DNA of 64,000 bases from Streptomyces xylophagus (lineage in GTDB: Bacteria > Actinomycetota > Actinomycetes > Streptomycetales > Streptomycetaceae): assembly GCF_000716435.1 (NCBI RefSeq), contig NZ_JNWO01000003.1, forward strand, positions 434,001-498,000, written 5' to 3'. Positions 1 to 7,936 of this stretch are shown here, piece after piece. The notes below the pieces were generated by a model, which saw only the letters and a list, made by a program, of their open reading frames with translations, was not told the DNA's origin and did no database searches. How positions within the stretch are numbered: position 1 is the stretch's first letter; every line of letters begins with the position of its first letter. A program made the position numbers and the translations under genes.

Positions 1-144
1 CGCGGCCGCCATGACGTTGAAGCCGCCGCCCGGGGTGCGCTCGGTGCGGGTGGCGAGGACGTCACCGCCGCGTTCGGGGAGGGCGGGTACCTCCAGGACG
101 AGGTCGACGACGACGTTGCCGAGGTGCCAGAGCCGCGCGCTCAT
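1..144 (-). CDS. PfkB-family sugar/nucleoside kinase, N-terminus only (window edge)
   Basis: Only the first 48 codons lie in the window. They read MSARLWHLGNVVVDLVLEVP and continue into a GGGFNVMAAA-type stretch. That is the N-terminal beta-strand and the sugar-binding GG-FN motif of ribokinase/PfkB kinases, which phosphorylate sugars or nucleosides with ATP. The ATG at 144 overlaps the stop of a 29-codon mini-ORF (ATGA). The partner genes upstream (ADP-ribosylglycohydrolase, GntR regulator, permease) match the E. coli yegTUVW set, in which YegV is the PfkB kinase. I infer a role in salvaging a ribosylated compound; the substrate is unknown. Confidence 0.75.
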   Translation of the reverse strand, partial: MSARLWHLGNVVVDLVLEVPALPERGGDVLATRTERTPGGGFNVMAAA

Positions 145-272
145 GGCCGCTCCCGCAGGCCGAGCGTGGCCATGGCCGTGGCATCCCGGACGACCACAAC
201 CGTACCGAGGTGCCAGAGCCCCCCACTCACGACCGCTCCCGCAGGCCGAGCAGGGCTGCCGCCGTGGCATCC
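111..272. repeat. Imperfect tandem duplication of a gene junction (86-bp offset)
   Basis: Bases about 111-186 recur, with scattered mismatches, at about 197-272, a constant offset of 86 bp. Blocks such as gaggtgccagagcc (121 and 207), ccgctcccgcaggccgagc (147 and 233) and gccgtggcatcc (175 and 261) line up exactly at that offset. The duplicated piece spans the end of the glycohydrolase gene and the start of the kinase gene. One copy provides the real hydrolase C-terminus, the other the real kinase start. Confidence 0.85.
141..230 (-). CDS. 29-aa mini-ORF created by the junction duplication
   Basis: A GTG at 230 overlaps the hydrolase stop codon (GTGA), and the frame runs 29 codons to a TGA that overlaps the kinase ATG (ATGA). 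The N-terminal half (SGGLWHLGTVVVV) resembles the kinase start. The C-terminal half (DATAMATLGLRERP) resembles the hydrolase end (DATAAALLGLRERS). It is therefore a chimera of the two neighbours produced by the duplication. It may be translated only as a bridge that keeps translational coupling intact. No independent function is suggested. Confidence 0.4.
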   Translation of the reverse strand: MSGGLWHLGTVVVVRDATAMATLGLRERP

Positions 273-1231
273 AGGTCGAGCGCCGGGTTGACGCGGACGA
301 GCGTCTCCCGCGCGTCGGCCGGGAAAGCGTCCACTCCGTGGCACGCTCCGCCGACCGCGCCCGCGATCGCCGCGATGGTGTCGCAGTCACCGCCGACGGA
401 CGCGGCGAGCAGTGCGGCACGCCAGGGGTCGTCGGGGCAGGCGGCGAGTACGGCGAAGGCGGCGGGCACGGACTCCTGCGTGGCGAGGCTGGTGCCCACC
501 AACGCGTAGACCCGCTCGCAGACTTGGGCCTCCGTGAGACCCCGCACCAGCCCGGTCGCCCAGACGATCCGCTCGGCGACGTCGGCGGCGGCCACCCAGT
601 GCCCGCGCCCCGCCGCCAACCGGGCTGCCGACACGGCCACTTCGACCGCCTCGGGAACCGACGTTCCGTCAAGTCCCGCGCTCACAGCGGCGGCCACCGC
701 TGCCGCACCGGCGAGCGCGACCCCGGTGTTGTGGGTCAGGCTGCTCGCCTCCACCACCCGGTCCACCAGTACGGCCGGATCGGCGGCGGACACCGCGATG
801 CCCACGGGGGCGATCCGCATCGCCGCGCCGTTGGTGGTGCCGTATCGCCCGACTTCGTCCACCGGGGTGCCCGCGAGGACCTGCTCCACCGCGCGCTTGG
901 TGGACGGGCCGAGCAGGTCGAGGGAGCCGCGGGCCCGCATGTCGTCCTCCCAGGCGACCAGGCGCCGGGCCAGTTCCGCCGGGTCGACGCGACCCTTGCC
1001 GTCGAGCAGCAACTCGGCGAGAAGCAGGGCCTGTTCGGTGTCGTCGGTGACGGCACCGGCCGGCATCCCGGCGGCGAGGGGATGGTCGGGGTCGGCAGGG
1101 TGGAAGCCGGTGAGGAACGGGCCGTAGCGTGCAGTGATTTGTGGGCGGGACAGCATCTGGGTGGGCATGCCGAGGGCGTCCCCGAGGGCGAGCCCGTAGA
1201 GGGCTCCGGCGGCGCGGCTCTGGAGGGTCAT
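227..1231 (-). CDS. ADP-ribosylglycohydrolase family protein (YegU/DraG-like)
   Basis: This 334-aa protein has the family's length and metal-binding motifs: GDALG at residues 17-21, TDDTEQ at 62-67 and GGDCDT at 280-285. These residues hold the two Mg ions used to hydrolyse the N- or O-ribosyl bond of ADP-ribose adducts or related ribosides. In the yegTUVW-type operon the homologue YegU sits beside a PfkB kinase, a GntR regulator and a nucleoside transporter, so a small ribosylated metabolite is a likelier substrate than a protein; that is inference. The start ATG at 1231 lies 28 nt beyond the GntR stop. Confidence 0.88.
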   Translation of the reverse strand: MTLQSRAAGALYGLALGDALGMPTQMLSRPQITARYGPFLTGFHPADPDHPLAAGMPAGAVTDDTEQALLLAELLLDGKGRVDPAELARRLVAWEDDMRARGSLDLLGPSTKRAVEQVLAGTPVDEVGRYGTTNGAAMRIAPVGIAVSAADPAVLVDRVVEASSLTHNTGVALAGAAAVAAAVSAGLDGTSVPEAVEVAVSAARLAAGRGHWVAAADVAERIVWATGLVRGLTEAQVCERVYALVGTSLATQESVPAAFAVLAACPDDPWRAALLAASVGGDCDTIAAIAGAVGGACHGVDAFPADARETLVRVNPALDLDATAAALLGLRERS

Positions 1232-1259
1232 GGGTACTTTCCGGGGCGGGTTCGGCGGT

Positions 1260-1967
1260 TCAGCCGAAGGCGAGGGTCAGTTGGAAGTGGTCGGGGTCGA
1301 GGAGGCTCACGACATGTTCGACGAAGGAGCCGTCGGCGGCCCGGCTGGTGCGCCGCGTGTCGAGGAACCAGTCACCCGGTTCGCGGCGCAGCAACTCCGC
1401 CTCCCGCCCGTCGATCCGCCGCCCGCTCACCCGCTGTTCGCCGTGGTCGGGCCGCAGCCCGGCCCGCAGCATCACGTCGGTGAGCGACTCCTGGTCCAGT
1501 CCGCGTGACGGCAGGTCCCGCACTCCGGGTACGGGGGGCAGGAAGCTGCGTTCGTACGACACGACGACCGCGTCCGCGGCCAGCTCGCGTATGCGCTCCA
1601 CGCACACGAACTGCGCTTCCTTCAGGGTGAGTTGAGCCGCCAGCTCGTCGTCGCGCAGCTCCCGTACGACGAGCGTCCGTACACGGGTGTCGATGCCGTG
1701 GCCCGCCAGTGCGTGGGCCCAGCCGAGGTGGTCGTCCAGGGGGCGGCCGTCGAAGAGGACGTAGGAGCCCTTGCCGGTGCGGGTGGCGATCAGGCCGGCC
1801 TCGCTGAGTTCGGCGAGGGCCGCGCGGACAGTCGTACGGCTGACGCCGAAGCGTTGGGCCAGGGCGTGTTCGCCGGGCAGTTGCTCGCCGGCGGGGCGGT
1901 GGCCGCTGCGGATCTCCTTGGCGAGAACCTCGGTGATCCGCTGGTGTTTGAGCCGGACACCGGTCAC
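1260..1967 (-). CDS. GntR-family (HutC subfamily) transcriptional regulator
   Basis: The 235-aa protein starts at GTG 1967, which overlaps the stop of the preceding hydrolase gene (GTGA). Residues about 5-70 form a winged helix with the GntR recognition helix FGVSRTTVRAALAEL. The remainder is a UTRA-type effector domain, ending in a typical DPDHFQLTLAFG strand. HutC-type regulators bind small metabolites and repress their own catabolic operon. Here it sits in the middle of the operon it probably controls. A candidate site lies upstream of the first gene at 4008-4027. The effector is probably the imported nucleoside-like substrate. Confidence 0.85.
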   Translation of the reverse strand: MTGVRLKHQRITEVLAKEIRSGHRPAGEQLPGEHALAQRFGVSRTTVRAALAELSEAGLIATRTGKGSYVLFDGRPLDDHLGWAHALAGHGIDTRVRTLVVRELRDDELAAQLTLKEAQFVCVERIRELAADAVVVSYERSFLPPVPGVRDLPSRGLDQESLTDVMLRAGLRPDHGEQRVSGRRIDGREAELLRREPGDWFLDTRRTSRAADGSFVEHVVSLLDPDHFQLTLAFG

Positions 1968-2518
1968 GACGTCTCCCCGACCACCTCGGCGACGCTGACC
2001 ACCCGGATCAGGGGCCGGTACAGGTCCATGACGTGCAGCGCCTTGGCGTGGGAGTCGTCGTCCACGCCGGCGCAGGCATCGGCGACGACCAGTACCTCGA
2101 CTCCGGCGTCGGCGGCGGCCAGTGCCGTGGAGAGAACACAGCAGTCGGTGCTGACGCCCGCGAGGACGAGCCTGCCGGTGGGGCGGACGCGTTCGGCGAG
2201 TTCCGGGGTCCATTTGCCGAAGGTGGGCGCGTCCACCAAGTGCCGCGCCCGCGCGGCGAGTTCGTCTGTCAGCTGCCAGAGCGGGGCATCCGGCGGCTGA
2301 AGGGCGAAGGGCCACTGGTCGTAGTAGGCGCGCCAGGCTCCGGTGGGCTTCTCCGGCGCCACGAAGCGGGTGAAGGTGACTCGCTCACCGAAGGCCGGGA
2401 GCAGCAGTCGTACTCCCGTGGCCGCCTCCCCGAAGCGTGGGGTGGCCCAGGGGCTGTCGGGTTCGGCGAAGACGCGCTGCATGTCGATGACGGCGAGGTG
2501 GCCGGGTGCGGTGGTCAT
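1964..2518 (-). CDS. Isochorismatase-family cysteine hydrolase
   Basis: The 184-aa protein carries the isochorismatase-fold triad: Asp12 (VIDMQ), Lys102 (FGKWTPEL) and a Cys at 126/127 in GVSTDCCV. Relatives are nicotinamidases, ureidoacrylate hydrolases and N-carbamoyl hydrolases, which cleave amides or carbamoyl groups. The ATG overlaps the permease stop (ATGA) and the stop overlaps the GntR start, so it is translated within the operon. E. coli yegTUVW lacks this gene, so the pathway here may include an amide-releasing step. The exact substrate cannot be read from sequence. Confidence 0.85.
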   Translation of the reverse strand: MTTAPGHLAVIDMQRVFAEPDSPWATPRFGEAATGVRLLLPAFGERVTFTRFVAPEKPTGAWRAYYDQWPFALQPPDAPLWQLTDELAARARHLVDAPTFGKWTPELAERVRPTGRLVLAGVSTDCCVLSTALAAADAGVEVLVVADACAGVDDDSHAKALHVMDLYRPLIRVVSVAEVVGETS

Positions 2519-3996
2519 ACGGCGGCCACCGCCTCCGGGCTCGCGGCCTCGGCTTCCTGCCGCTGGACGCGGGCGCGGCCCAGGGCGAGGGTGCCGAGGA
2601 AGCCGAGGGCGAGGGCGGCCAGGACTCCGAGGTTGGCGTAGGCCCAGGAGCCGGACTTGCCGCCGAGGCCGAACGGGTCGAGCAGATAGCCCTGCCAAGT
2701 CAGCCAGCTGGCGGCCGTGTTGGTGACCAGGCCCCAGCCGATCGCGGTGGCGGCGAGGGTGAGGAGGAGCGGTGTGAGTGCCACGTCGCCGTAGCGGCCG
2801 TTCGGGCGGAAGAGGTCGCCCTCGTCGTAGTCGCGGCGGCGCAGGGCGAGGTCGGCGAGCATGATGCCGCACCAGGCGGCGATGGGGACGCCGAGGGTGG
2901 TGAGGAAGCCCATGAACTGGCCGAGGAAGTTGTCGGCGAAGAACACGATGTAGACGGAGCCCGCGATCATCAGGACGCCGTCGACGAGCGCGGCGACGTA
3001 GCGGGGTACCCGCAGGCCCGCCGACAGCAGGGCCAGGCCGGAGGAGTAGATGTCGAGGACCGCGCCGCCGACCAGGCCGAGGACGGCAACCACGGCGAAC
3101 GGGACCAGGAACCAGGTGGGCAGGATCGTCGTCAGCGCGCCGATCGGGTCGGCGGCGACCGCCTTGTTGAGCGTGCTGGAGGAGCCGGCGAGCAGGAGGC
3201 CGAAGACGAGCAGGAGCAGCGGGGCGACGGAGGCGCCGAAGGTGGTCCAGCCGATCACGCCTCTGCTGGACGAACTCCGGGGCAGATAACGGGAGTAGTC
3301 GGCGGCGGCGTTGACCCAGCCGAGGCCGAAGCCGGTCATCATGAACACCAGCGCGCCGATGAACTCCTGGGCGGAGCCCGCCGGTACGGCGCTGACCGTG
3401 CTCCAGTGGATGTGGTCGGCGACGAGGGCGATGTAGACGATCGTGAGGACGCCGGTGACCACGGTGATGACCGTCTGCAGGCGCATGATCAGGTCGAAGC
3501 CCATGACTCCGCCGATGACGGTCAGCGCGCCGACGATGATCAGCGCGACCACCTTGGTCTCGGTGCCGCCGCCCCAGCTGAGTCTGCTGAAGACGGTCGC
3601 GGTGGCCATCGTCGCGAGGGCGGTGAGGACGGTCTCCCAACCGACGGTCAGCACCCAGGAGATGACCGACGGCAGCCGGTTGCCGCGCACGCCGTAGGCG
3701 GCGCGGCTGAGCACCATCGTCGGCGCGGAGCCGCGCTTGCCGGCGACCGCGATGAAGCCGCAGAGCAGGAAGGAGAAGACGATGCCGATGACGCCGGCGA
3801 CGAGCGCCTGCCAGAACGAGATCCCGAAGCCGAGCGCGAAGGCGCCGTAACTCAGGCCCAGGATCGAGACGTTGGCGCCGAACCAGGGCCAGAACAGGGT
3901 GCGTGGGGTGCCTTTGCGCTCGGCGTCGCCGATCACGTCGAGACCGTGCGTCTCGACCTGGAGCTGCCGGGACTGGGAAGTCTGGGAGTCCGCCAT
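2515..3996 (-). CDS. NCS1-family cytosine/purine/allantoin-type permease
   Basis: This 493-aa integral membrane protein has about twelve hydrophobic segments and family-typical stretches such as WFGANVSILGLSYGA near the N-terminus and NAAADYSRYLPR mid-protein. NCS1 symporters import nucleobases, allantoin, hydantoins or related vitamins with H+ or Na+. It is the first gene of the leftward operon and would bring in the compound processed by the hydrolases and kinase. The ATG at 3996 is preceded by a short AGGT-type ribosome site and a candidate GntR operator. The C-terminal tail is charged and cytoplasmic. Confidence 0.88.
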   Translation of the reverse strand: MADSQTSQSRQLQVETHGLDVIGDAERKGTPRTLFWPWFGANVSILGLSYGAFALGFGISFWQALVAGVIGIVFSFLLCGFIAVAGKRGSAPTMVLSRAAYGVRGNRLPSVISWVLTVGWETVLTALATMATATVFSRLSWGGGTETKVVALIIVGALTVIGGVMGFDLIMRLQTVITVVTGVLTIVYIALVADHIHWSTVSAVPAGSAQEFIGALVFMMTGFGLGWVNAAADYSRYLPRSSSSRGVIGWTTFGASVAPLLLLVFGLLLAGSSSTLNKAVAADPIGALTTILPTWFLVPFAVVAVLGLVGGAVLDIYSSGLALLSAGLRVPRYVAALVDGVLMIAGSVYIVFFADNFLGQFMGFLTTLGVPIAAWCGIMLADLALRRRDYDEGDLFRPNGRYGDVALTPLLLTLAATAIGWGLVTNTAASWLTWQGYLLDPFGLGGKSGSWAYANLGVLAALALGFLGTLALGRARVQRQEAEAASPEAVAAV

Positions 3997-4007
3997 CGTC
4001 GACCTAC

Positions 4008-4027
4008 CTGTCTAGACGTGTTTAGTC
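4008..4027 (-). promoter_or_regulatory. Candidate GntR/HutC operator upstream of the permease operon
   Basis: Read on the minus strand, two direct 10-mers abut: GACTAAACAC then GTCTAGACAG. They share G-x-CTA-x-AC, and the second contains the perfect palindrome GTCTAGAC. Such TAGAC half-sites are common for HutC regulators. The site lies about 12 nt before the permease ATG, where bound repressor would block transcription. It is assigned to the GntR gene in the same operon by position only. Confidence 0.5.
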
Positions 4028-4073
4028 GAGGCTAGGTGCGGGTGTGACGGCCGTCAAGAGCGAACGGCTCCCG

Positions 4074-4859
4074 TCAGTGGTGGTGGCCGTGCCGGCCCAG
4101 GGTCTCCACGGGGGTGGCGCCGGGGCGGGTCCACTGCGGGACGGGGCGGCTGGTCGGACCCCAGGTGGGGGCGCCGTCGGCGTCCGAGCGCCAGTACCAG
4201 CAGGCCGGGCGGCTCTCGGGCAGGTACCCCTCGGGGTTGTCCTCCCACGCCTCGCTGCGGCCGTAGGGCGTCATGTCGAGCAGGCCGAGGGAGCCGTTGA
4301 CCACTTCGTTGCCGCGGCCCGTCGTGGAGTAGGTGAGGAACAGACGGTCGCCGTCGCGCAGGAAGGAGACGATGTGCCCCATTCCGCCGCCGATCGGCGC
4401 GTCCACGCCCCGCACCGAGTACCAGGGCTGGGTGTAGCCCATGAACTCGACGTAGGGAGCCACCTCGCTCCACGGGCCCGTGGTCAGGACGGCGTACGAG
4501 ACGCCCCGGGCGTTGAGGTAGACGGCGTCCTGCAGGTGCCAGGCCGTGGTGGTGCAGCCCTCGCACTGTCCCTGGTGCGGCGCGCCGTCGTGCCACATGT
4601 GCTGGTAGACCACAAGTTCGTCGCGCCCCTGGAACAGGTCCAGGAACGGGACCGGCCCGTCGGCGCCGGTCACCTCCACCTTCCCGTCGAGCTCGACCAT
4701 GGGCAGCCGACGCCGGGCCGCGGCGATCGCGTCGCCCTCACGGGTGTGCGCCTTCTCCCGCAACAGCAGTTCCGCGCGCTCCGCCTCCCAGGTGGCCAGG
4801 TCTACGGCCGGTCGCTTGCCGGGGCTGTCACTGCTCGCGTTGCCGGGTGTGGTCGTCAT
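4074..4859 (-). CDS. DUF899 family (thioredoxin-like) protein
   Basis: The 261-aa product begins at ATG 4859, preceded by a good GGAGGAC site; an in-frame upstream extension to 4910 has no such site. Residues include LFQGRDELVVYQHMW and a CEGCTT motif, followed by AWHLQDAVYLNARG. This is the pattern of DUF899 proteins, which adopt a thioredoxin-like fold around a CxxC. Their biochemical role is not settled. The tail is histidine-rich (HGHHH). It is separated from the operon on its left and from cysN on its right, and is probably a single transcription unit. Confidence 0.8.
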   Translation of the reverse strand: MTTTPGNASSDSPGKRPAVDLATWEAERAELLLREKAHTREGDAIAAARRRLPMVELDGKVEVTGADGPVPFLDLFQGRDELVVYQHMWHDGAPHQGQCEGCTTTAWHLQDAVYLNARGVSYAVLTTGPWSEVAPYVEFMGYTQPWYSVRGVDAPIGGGMGHIVSFLRDGDRLFLTYSTTGRGNEVVNGSLGLLDMTPYGRSEAWEDNPEGYLPESRPACWYWRSDADGAPTWGPTSRPVPQWTRPGATPVETLGRHGHHH

Positions 4860-4950
4860 GGGGTCCTCCGTGGTGTCTCGTTCCGGGCGGCGTCGTACGA
4901 CGGTCACCACACAACAGACTGGCGCCGCGGCCAGAACTCATCGCGGCGAT

Positions 4951-4991
4951 GCGTGCCGTGTTCCGCCGTTCCGCTCAACGGCACGGCACGC
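4951..4991 (-). terminator. Hairpin terminator downstream of cysN
   Basis: A 10-bp perfect stem (gcgtgccgtg at 4951-4960 with cacggcacgc at 4982-4991) encloses a loop with a smaller inner stem (cgtt/aacg). It lies about 60 nt past the cysN stop, at the end of the long leftward biosynthetic operon. There is no U-tract, as is common in Streptomyces. Confidence 0.55.
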
Positions 4992-5049
4992 GACAGGAAA
5001 TACGGTCCCGGCAGCGGGAGTTCGCCGACGTCGGCTCGGTCGGCTTCGC

Positions 5050-6411
5050 TCAGGCGCTCGTCCTCGAGCGGGCCGTCGTGTCATGGCACATGCCGGCGGT
5101 GAGGGTGGTGCCGCCGGCCGGGTCGATGAGGATGAAGGAACCGGTGAGCCGGGAGTCGGCGTAGGCATCCAGCGGCAGGGGCTGGGAAGTTCGCAGGACG
5201 ACCGTGCCGATGTCGTTGACGGCAAGTTCGTGGGGGTGGTCCTGGCGGGTCAGGCCCTGTGTGAGGTCGACTTTGTGAGGCAGTTGCCTGACGATCGCGT
5301 TCACCGTGCGGGTGCCGTGCTTGAGCAACACCCGGGCGCCGACCGTCAACGGCCGCTCGTGGAGGTGGCAGACGGTGCCCTCGACGTCCTGGGTGATCGT
5401 GGGGGCGTCGAGGGTCGGCGCGATGACGTCGCCCCGCGAGACGTCGAGGTCGTCGGCGAGCAGCACGGTCACCGACTGCGGGGCCCAGGCCGTGGTCACG
5501 CTCTCACCGAGCGCGTCGATCCCGGTGATGGTGCTGGTCAGGCCCGACGGTTGGACGGTGACCCCGTCGCCGACCCGCAGTACGCCTGACGCGATCCGGC
5601 CCGCGTAGCCCCGGTAGTCGAGGTGCTCGGCGGTCCGGGGCCGGATGACGTACTGGACGGGAAGACGGGCCGGGGCGGTGGTCGGGTCGTCGCCGACCGG
5701 CACGGTCTCCAGGTGTTCCAGGATCGTCGGGCCGCTGTACCAGTCCATGTGCGCGGAAGGGGTCACCACGTTGTCCCCGGCGAGTGCCGAGATCGGTATC
5801 GCGGTGATGTCGCGTACGCCGAGCGAGGCAGCGTACGCAGTGAACTCCTCGGCGATAGCGGTGAAGGACGGTTCGGCGTAGTCGACCAGATCCATCTTGT
5901 TGACGGCCAGCACCACGTGCGGAACCCGCAGCAGGGCGGCCAGCGCCGCGTGGCGGCGGGTCTGTTCGACGACGCCGTTGCGGGCGTCGACCAGGACCAC
6001 GGCCAACTCGGCCGTGGAGGCACCCGTCACCATGTTGCGGGTGTACTGCACATGTCCGGGTGTGTCGGCGAGGATGAACCTCCGCCGGGTGGTGGCGAAG
6101 TAGCGGTAGGCGACGTCGATGGTGATGCCCTGATCCCGCTCCGCGCGCAGACCGTCGGTGAGCAGCGCCAGGTCCGGAGTCTCCTGGCCGCGCCGCACGG
6201 AGGCCGCCTCGACGGCTTCCAACTGGTCGGCGAGGACCGACTTGGAGTCGTACAGCAGCCGTCCGACCAGGGTGGACTTGCCGTCGTCCACGGAACCGGC
6301 GGTCGCGAAGCGCAGCAGGGCGGTGGTGGTCGGGAGCCGTTCGGCACCGCTGCTCATGCCCGTGTCCCTGTCCGTATCGGTGCCGGTGTCAGTGTCTGTA
6401 TCCGTGGTCAT
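5050..6411 (-). CDS. cysN: Sulfate adenylyltransferase large subunit (GTPase)
   Basis: CysN couples GTP hydrolysis to APS synthesis by CysD. The 453-aa protein has the P-loop GSVDDGKS (39-46), DTPGH (116-120) and NKMD (171-174), then elongation-factor-like beta-barrel domains. The ATG at 6411 overlaps the cysD TAA stop (TAATG). The first 18 residues are an unusual Thr-Asp repeat (TDTDTDTGTDTDRDTG); a second ATG at 6357 (MSSGAERL) follows it and could be the ancestral start. There is no fused APS kinase domain, because cysC is separate. With cysD and cysC it closes the biosynthetic operon, which implies a dedicated PAPS supply for the cluster's sulfotransferase. Confidence 0.93.
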   Translation of the reverse strand: MTTDTDTDTGTDTDRDTGMSSGAERLPTTTALLRFATAGSVDDGKSTLVGRLLYDSKSVLADQLEAVEAASVRRGQETPDLALLTDGLRAERDQGITIDVAYRYFATTRRRFILADTPGHVQYTRNMVTGASTAELAVVLVDARNGVVEQTRRHAALAALLRVPHVVLAVNKMDLVDYAEPSFTAIAEEFTAYAASLGVRDITAIPISALAGDNVVTPSAHMDWYSGPTILEHLETVPVGDDPTTAPARLPVQYVIRPRTAEHLDYRGYAGRIASGVLRVGDGVTVQPSGLTSTITGIDALGESVTTAWAPQSVTVLLADDLDVSRGDVIAPTLDAPTITQDVEGTVCHLHERPLTVGARVLLKHGTRTVNAIVRQLPHKVDLTQGLTRQDHPHELAVNDIGTVVLRTSQPLPLDAYADSRLTGSFILIDPAGGTTLTAGMCHDTTARSRTSA

Positions 6412-7379
6412 TAGAAGTACCCCTCGCGTTTGCGGTCCTCCATCGCGGCCTCGGACAGTTTGTCGTCGGCGCGGGTGGCGCCCCGCTCGGTGATCCGGGA
6501 CGTGGTGATCTCGGTGATGACCTGCTCGACCGTGCCGGCGTCCGAGTCCACCGCGCCGGTGCAGGACATGTCGCCGACCGTGCGGTAGCGGATCCGGCGG
6601 CGTTCGGTGGTCTCGTCGTCCTTCGGGCCGCCCCATGCGCCGGGTGCGAGCCACATACCGTCCCGGGCGAAGACGTCACGCTTGTGGGCGAAGTAGATCT
6701 GCGGCAGCTCGATGCCCTCGCGGGCGATGTACTGCCACACGTCCAGCTCGGTCCAGTTGGAGAGCGGGAAGACGCGGACGTGCTCGCCGGGCGCGTGCCG
6801 GCCGTTGTACAACGCCCACAGTTCCGGGCGCTGGCGGCGCGGGTCCCACGCCCCGAACTCGTCCCGCAGCGAGAAGACCCGCTCCTTGGCGCGCGCCTTC
6901 TCCTCGTCCCTGCGGCCGCCCCCGAACACCGCGTCGTGCCTGCCCTCGGCGATCGCGTCCAGCAGCGGCACGGTCTGGAGCGGGTTGCGGGTGCCGTCGG
7001 GACGTTCGCGCAGCCGTCCGTCGTCGATGTACTCCTGCACCGAGGCGATGTGCAGCCGCAGCCCGTGCCCGGCCGCCGTCCGGTCCCGGTAGGCGAGCAC
7101 CTCGGGGAAGTTGTGCCCGGTGTCCACGTGCACCAGCGAGAAGGGCACCGCCGCCGGGGCGAACGCCTTCAGTGCCAGGTGCAGCATGACGATGGAGTCC
7201 TTGCCGCCGGAGAAGAGGATCACCGGCCGCTCGAACTCGCCCGCCACCTCACGGAAGATGTGCACCGCCTCCGACTCCAACGTCTCCAGATGCGACAGTG
7301 CGTAAGGGTGGGGATTCGCCGGCCTCCCGGCGGAACTCCCGGTGGAACCCCCTGCTGACCGGTGGTGGACGACCGTCAT
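6411..7379 (-). CDS. cysD: Sulfate adenylyltransferase small subunit
   Basis: CysD transfers the AMP of ATP to sulfate, giving APS. The 322-aa protein has the PP-loop SGGKDS (57-62), the HVDTGHNFPE segment and the C-terminal RYRTVGDMSCTGAV motif of CysD. The start ATG overlaps the cysC stop (ATGA), and its own stop overlaps the cysN start. The N-terminus has a Ser/Gly-rich extension of about 20 residues. It acts as a heterodimer with CysN. No cysH or sulfite reductase gene lies nearby, so the APS is probably used for PAPS rather than for reduction. Confidence 0.94.
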   Translation of the reverse strand: MTVVHHRSAGGSTGSSAGRPANPHPYALSHLETLESEAVHIFREVAGEFERPVILFSGGKDSIVMLHLALKAFAPAAVPFSLVHVDTGHNFPEVLAYRDRTAAGHGLRLHIASVQEYIDDGRLRERPDGTRNPLQTVPLLDAIAEGRHDAVFGGGRRDEEKARAKERVFSLRDEFGAWDPRRQRPELWALYNGRHAPGEHVRVFPLSNWTELDVWQYIAREGIELPQIYFAHKRDVFARDGMWLAPGAWGGPKDDETTERRRIRYRTVGDMSCTGAVDSDAGTVEQVITEITTSRITERGATRADDKLSEAAMEDRKREGYF

Positions 7380-7936
7380 GCCAACTCCCTTTCCACAAGC
7401 AGCGTGTACAGGGCGTCGACGGACTCCGGGACGCCTTCGGCACGGGTGCCCAGCCGCAGATCCGGCGTCTTCGGCACCTCGTACGGGTCGTCGACACCGG
7501 TGAGCCCGGATATCGCGCCCGCGGCCTGCCGCGCGTACAGGCCCTTCACGTCCCGCACCGAGCAGACATCGAGCGGTGTCGCGACATGCACCTCCAGATA
7601 GGGCGTCGCGGACTTCGCGTGCCGTTCGCGGACCATGTCCCGGCTGTCCGCGTACGGCGCGATCACCGGTACCAGGACGGCTGTGCCGTTGCGTGCCAGC
7701 ACCTCCGCGACCATGCCGATCCGCTGGACGTTGGTGTCCCGGTCCGCACGGCTGAAGCCCAGCCCGGCGGAGAGGAATCGCCGGATCTCGTCGCCGTCGA
7801 GGACCTCCACGCGTCGTCCGTGATGTCGTAGCCGCTCGGCGACCCCGTGGGCGATGGTGGTCTTGCCCGCGCTCGGCAGGCCGGTCAGCCATACGGTCGC
7901 GCCGGGCCGGCACGTGCAGAACGAGTGGGATGTCAT
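7376..7936 (-). CDS. cysC: Adenylylsulfate (APS) kinase
   Basis: CysC phosphorylates APS to PAPS, the sulfate donor for sulfotransferases. The 186-aa protein has the P-loop GLPSAGKTT (19-27), LDGDEIR and the APS-binding segment RDVKGLYARQAAGAISGLTG. The length is normal for a stand-alone kinase. Both ends overlap neighbours by ATGA. It lies between lysK and cysD, so PAPS formation is cotranscribed with the carrier-protein pathway. Confidence 0.94.
   Translation of the reverse strand: MTSHSFCTCRPGATVWLTGLPSAGKTTIAHGVAERLRHHGRRVEVLDGDEIRRFLSAGLGFSRADRDTNVQRIGMVAEVLARNGTAVLVPVIAPYADSRDMVRERHAKSATPYLEVHVATPLDVCSVRDVKGLYARQAAGAISGLTGVDDPYEVPKTPDLRLGTRAEGVPESVDALYTLLVERELA

Noticed and set aside
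2506..4035. 509-codon plus-strand frame
   Set aside because: It is antisense to the NCS1 permease and has a Glu/Asp/Gly-rich, low-complexity translation. The permease on the other strand has clear membrane helices and family motifs.
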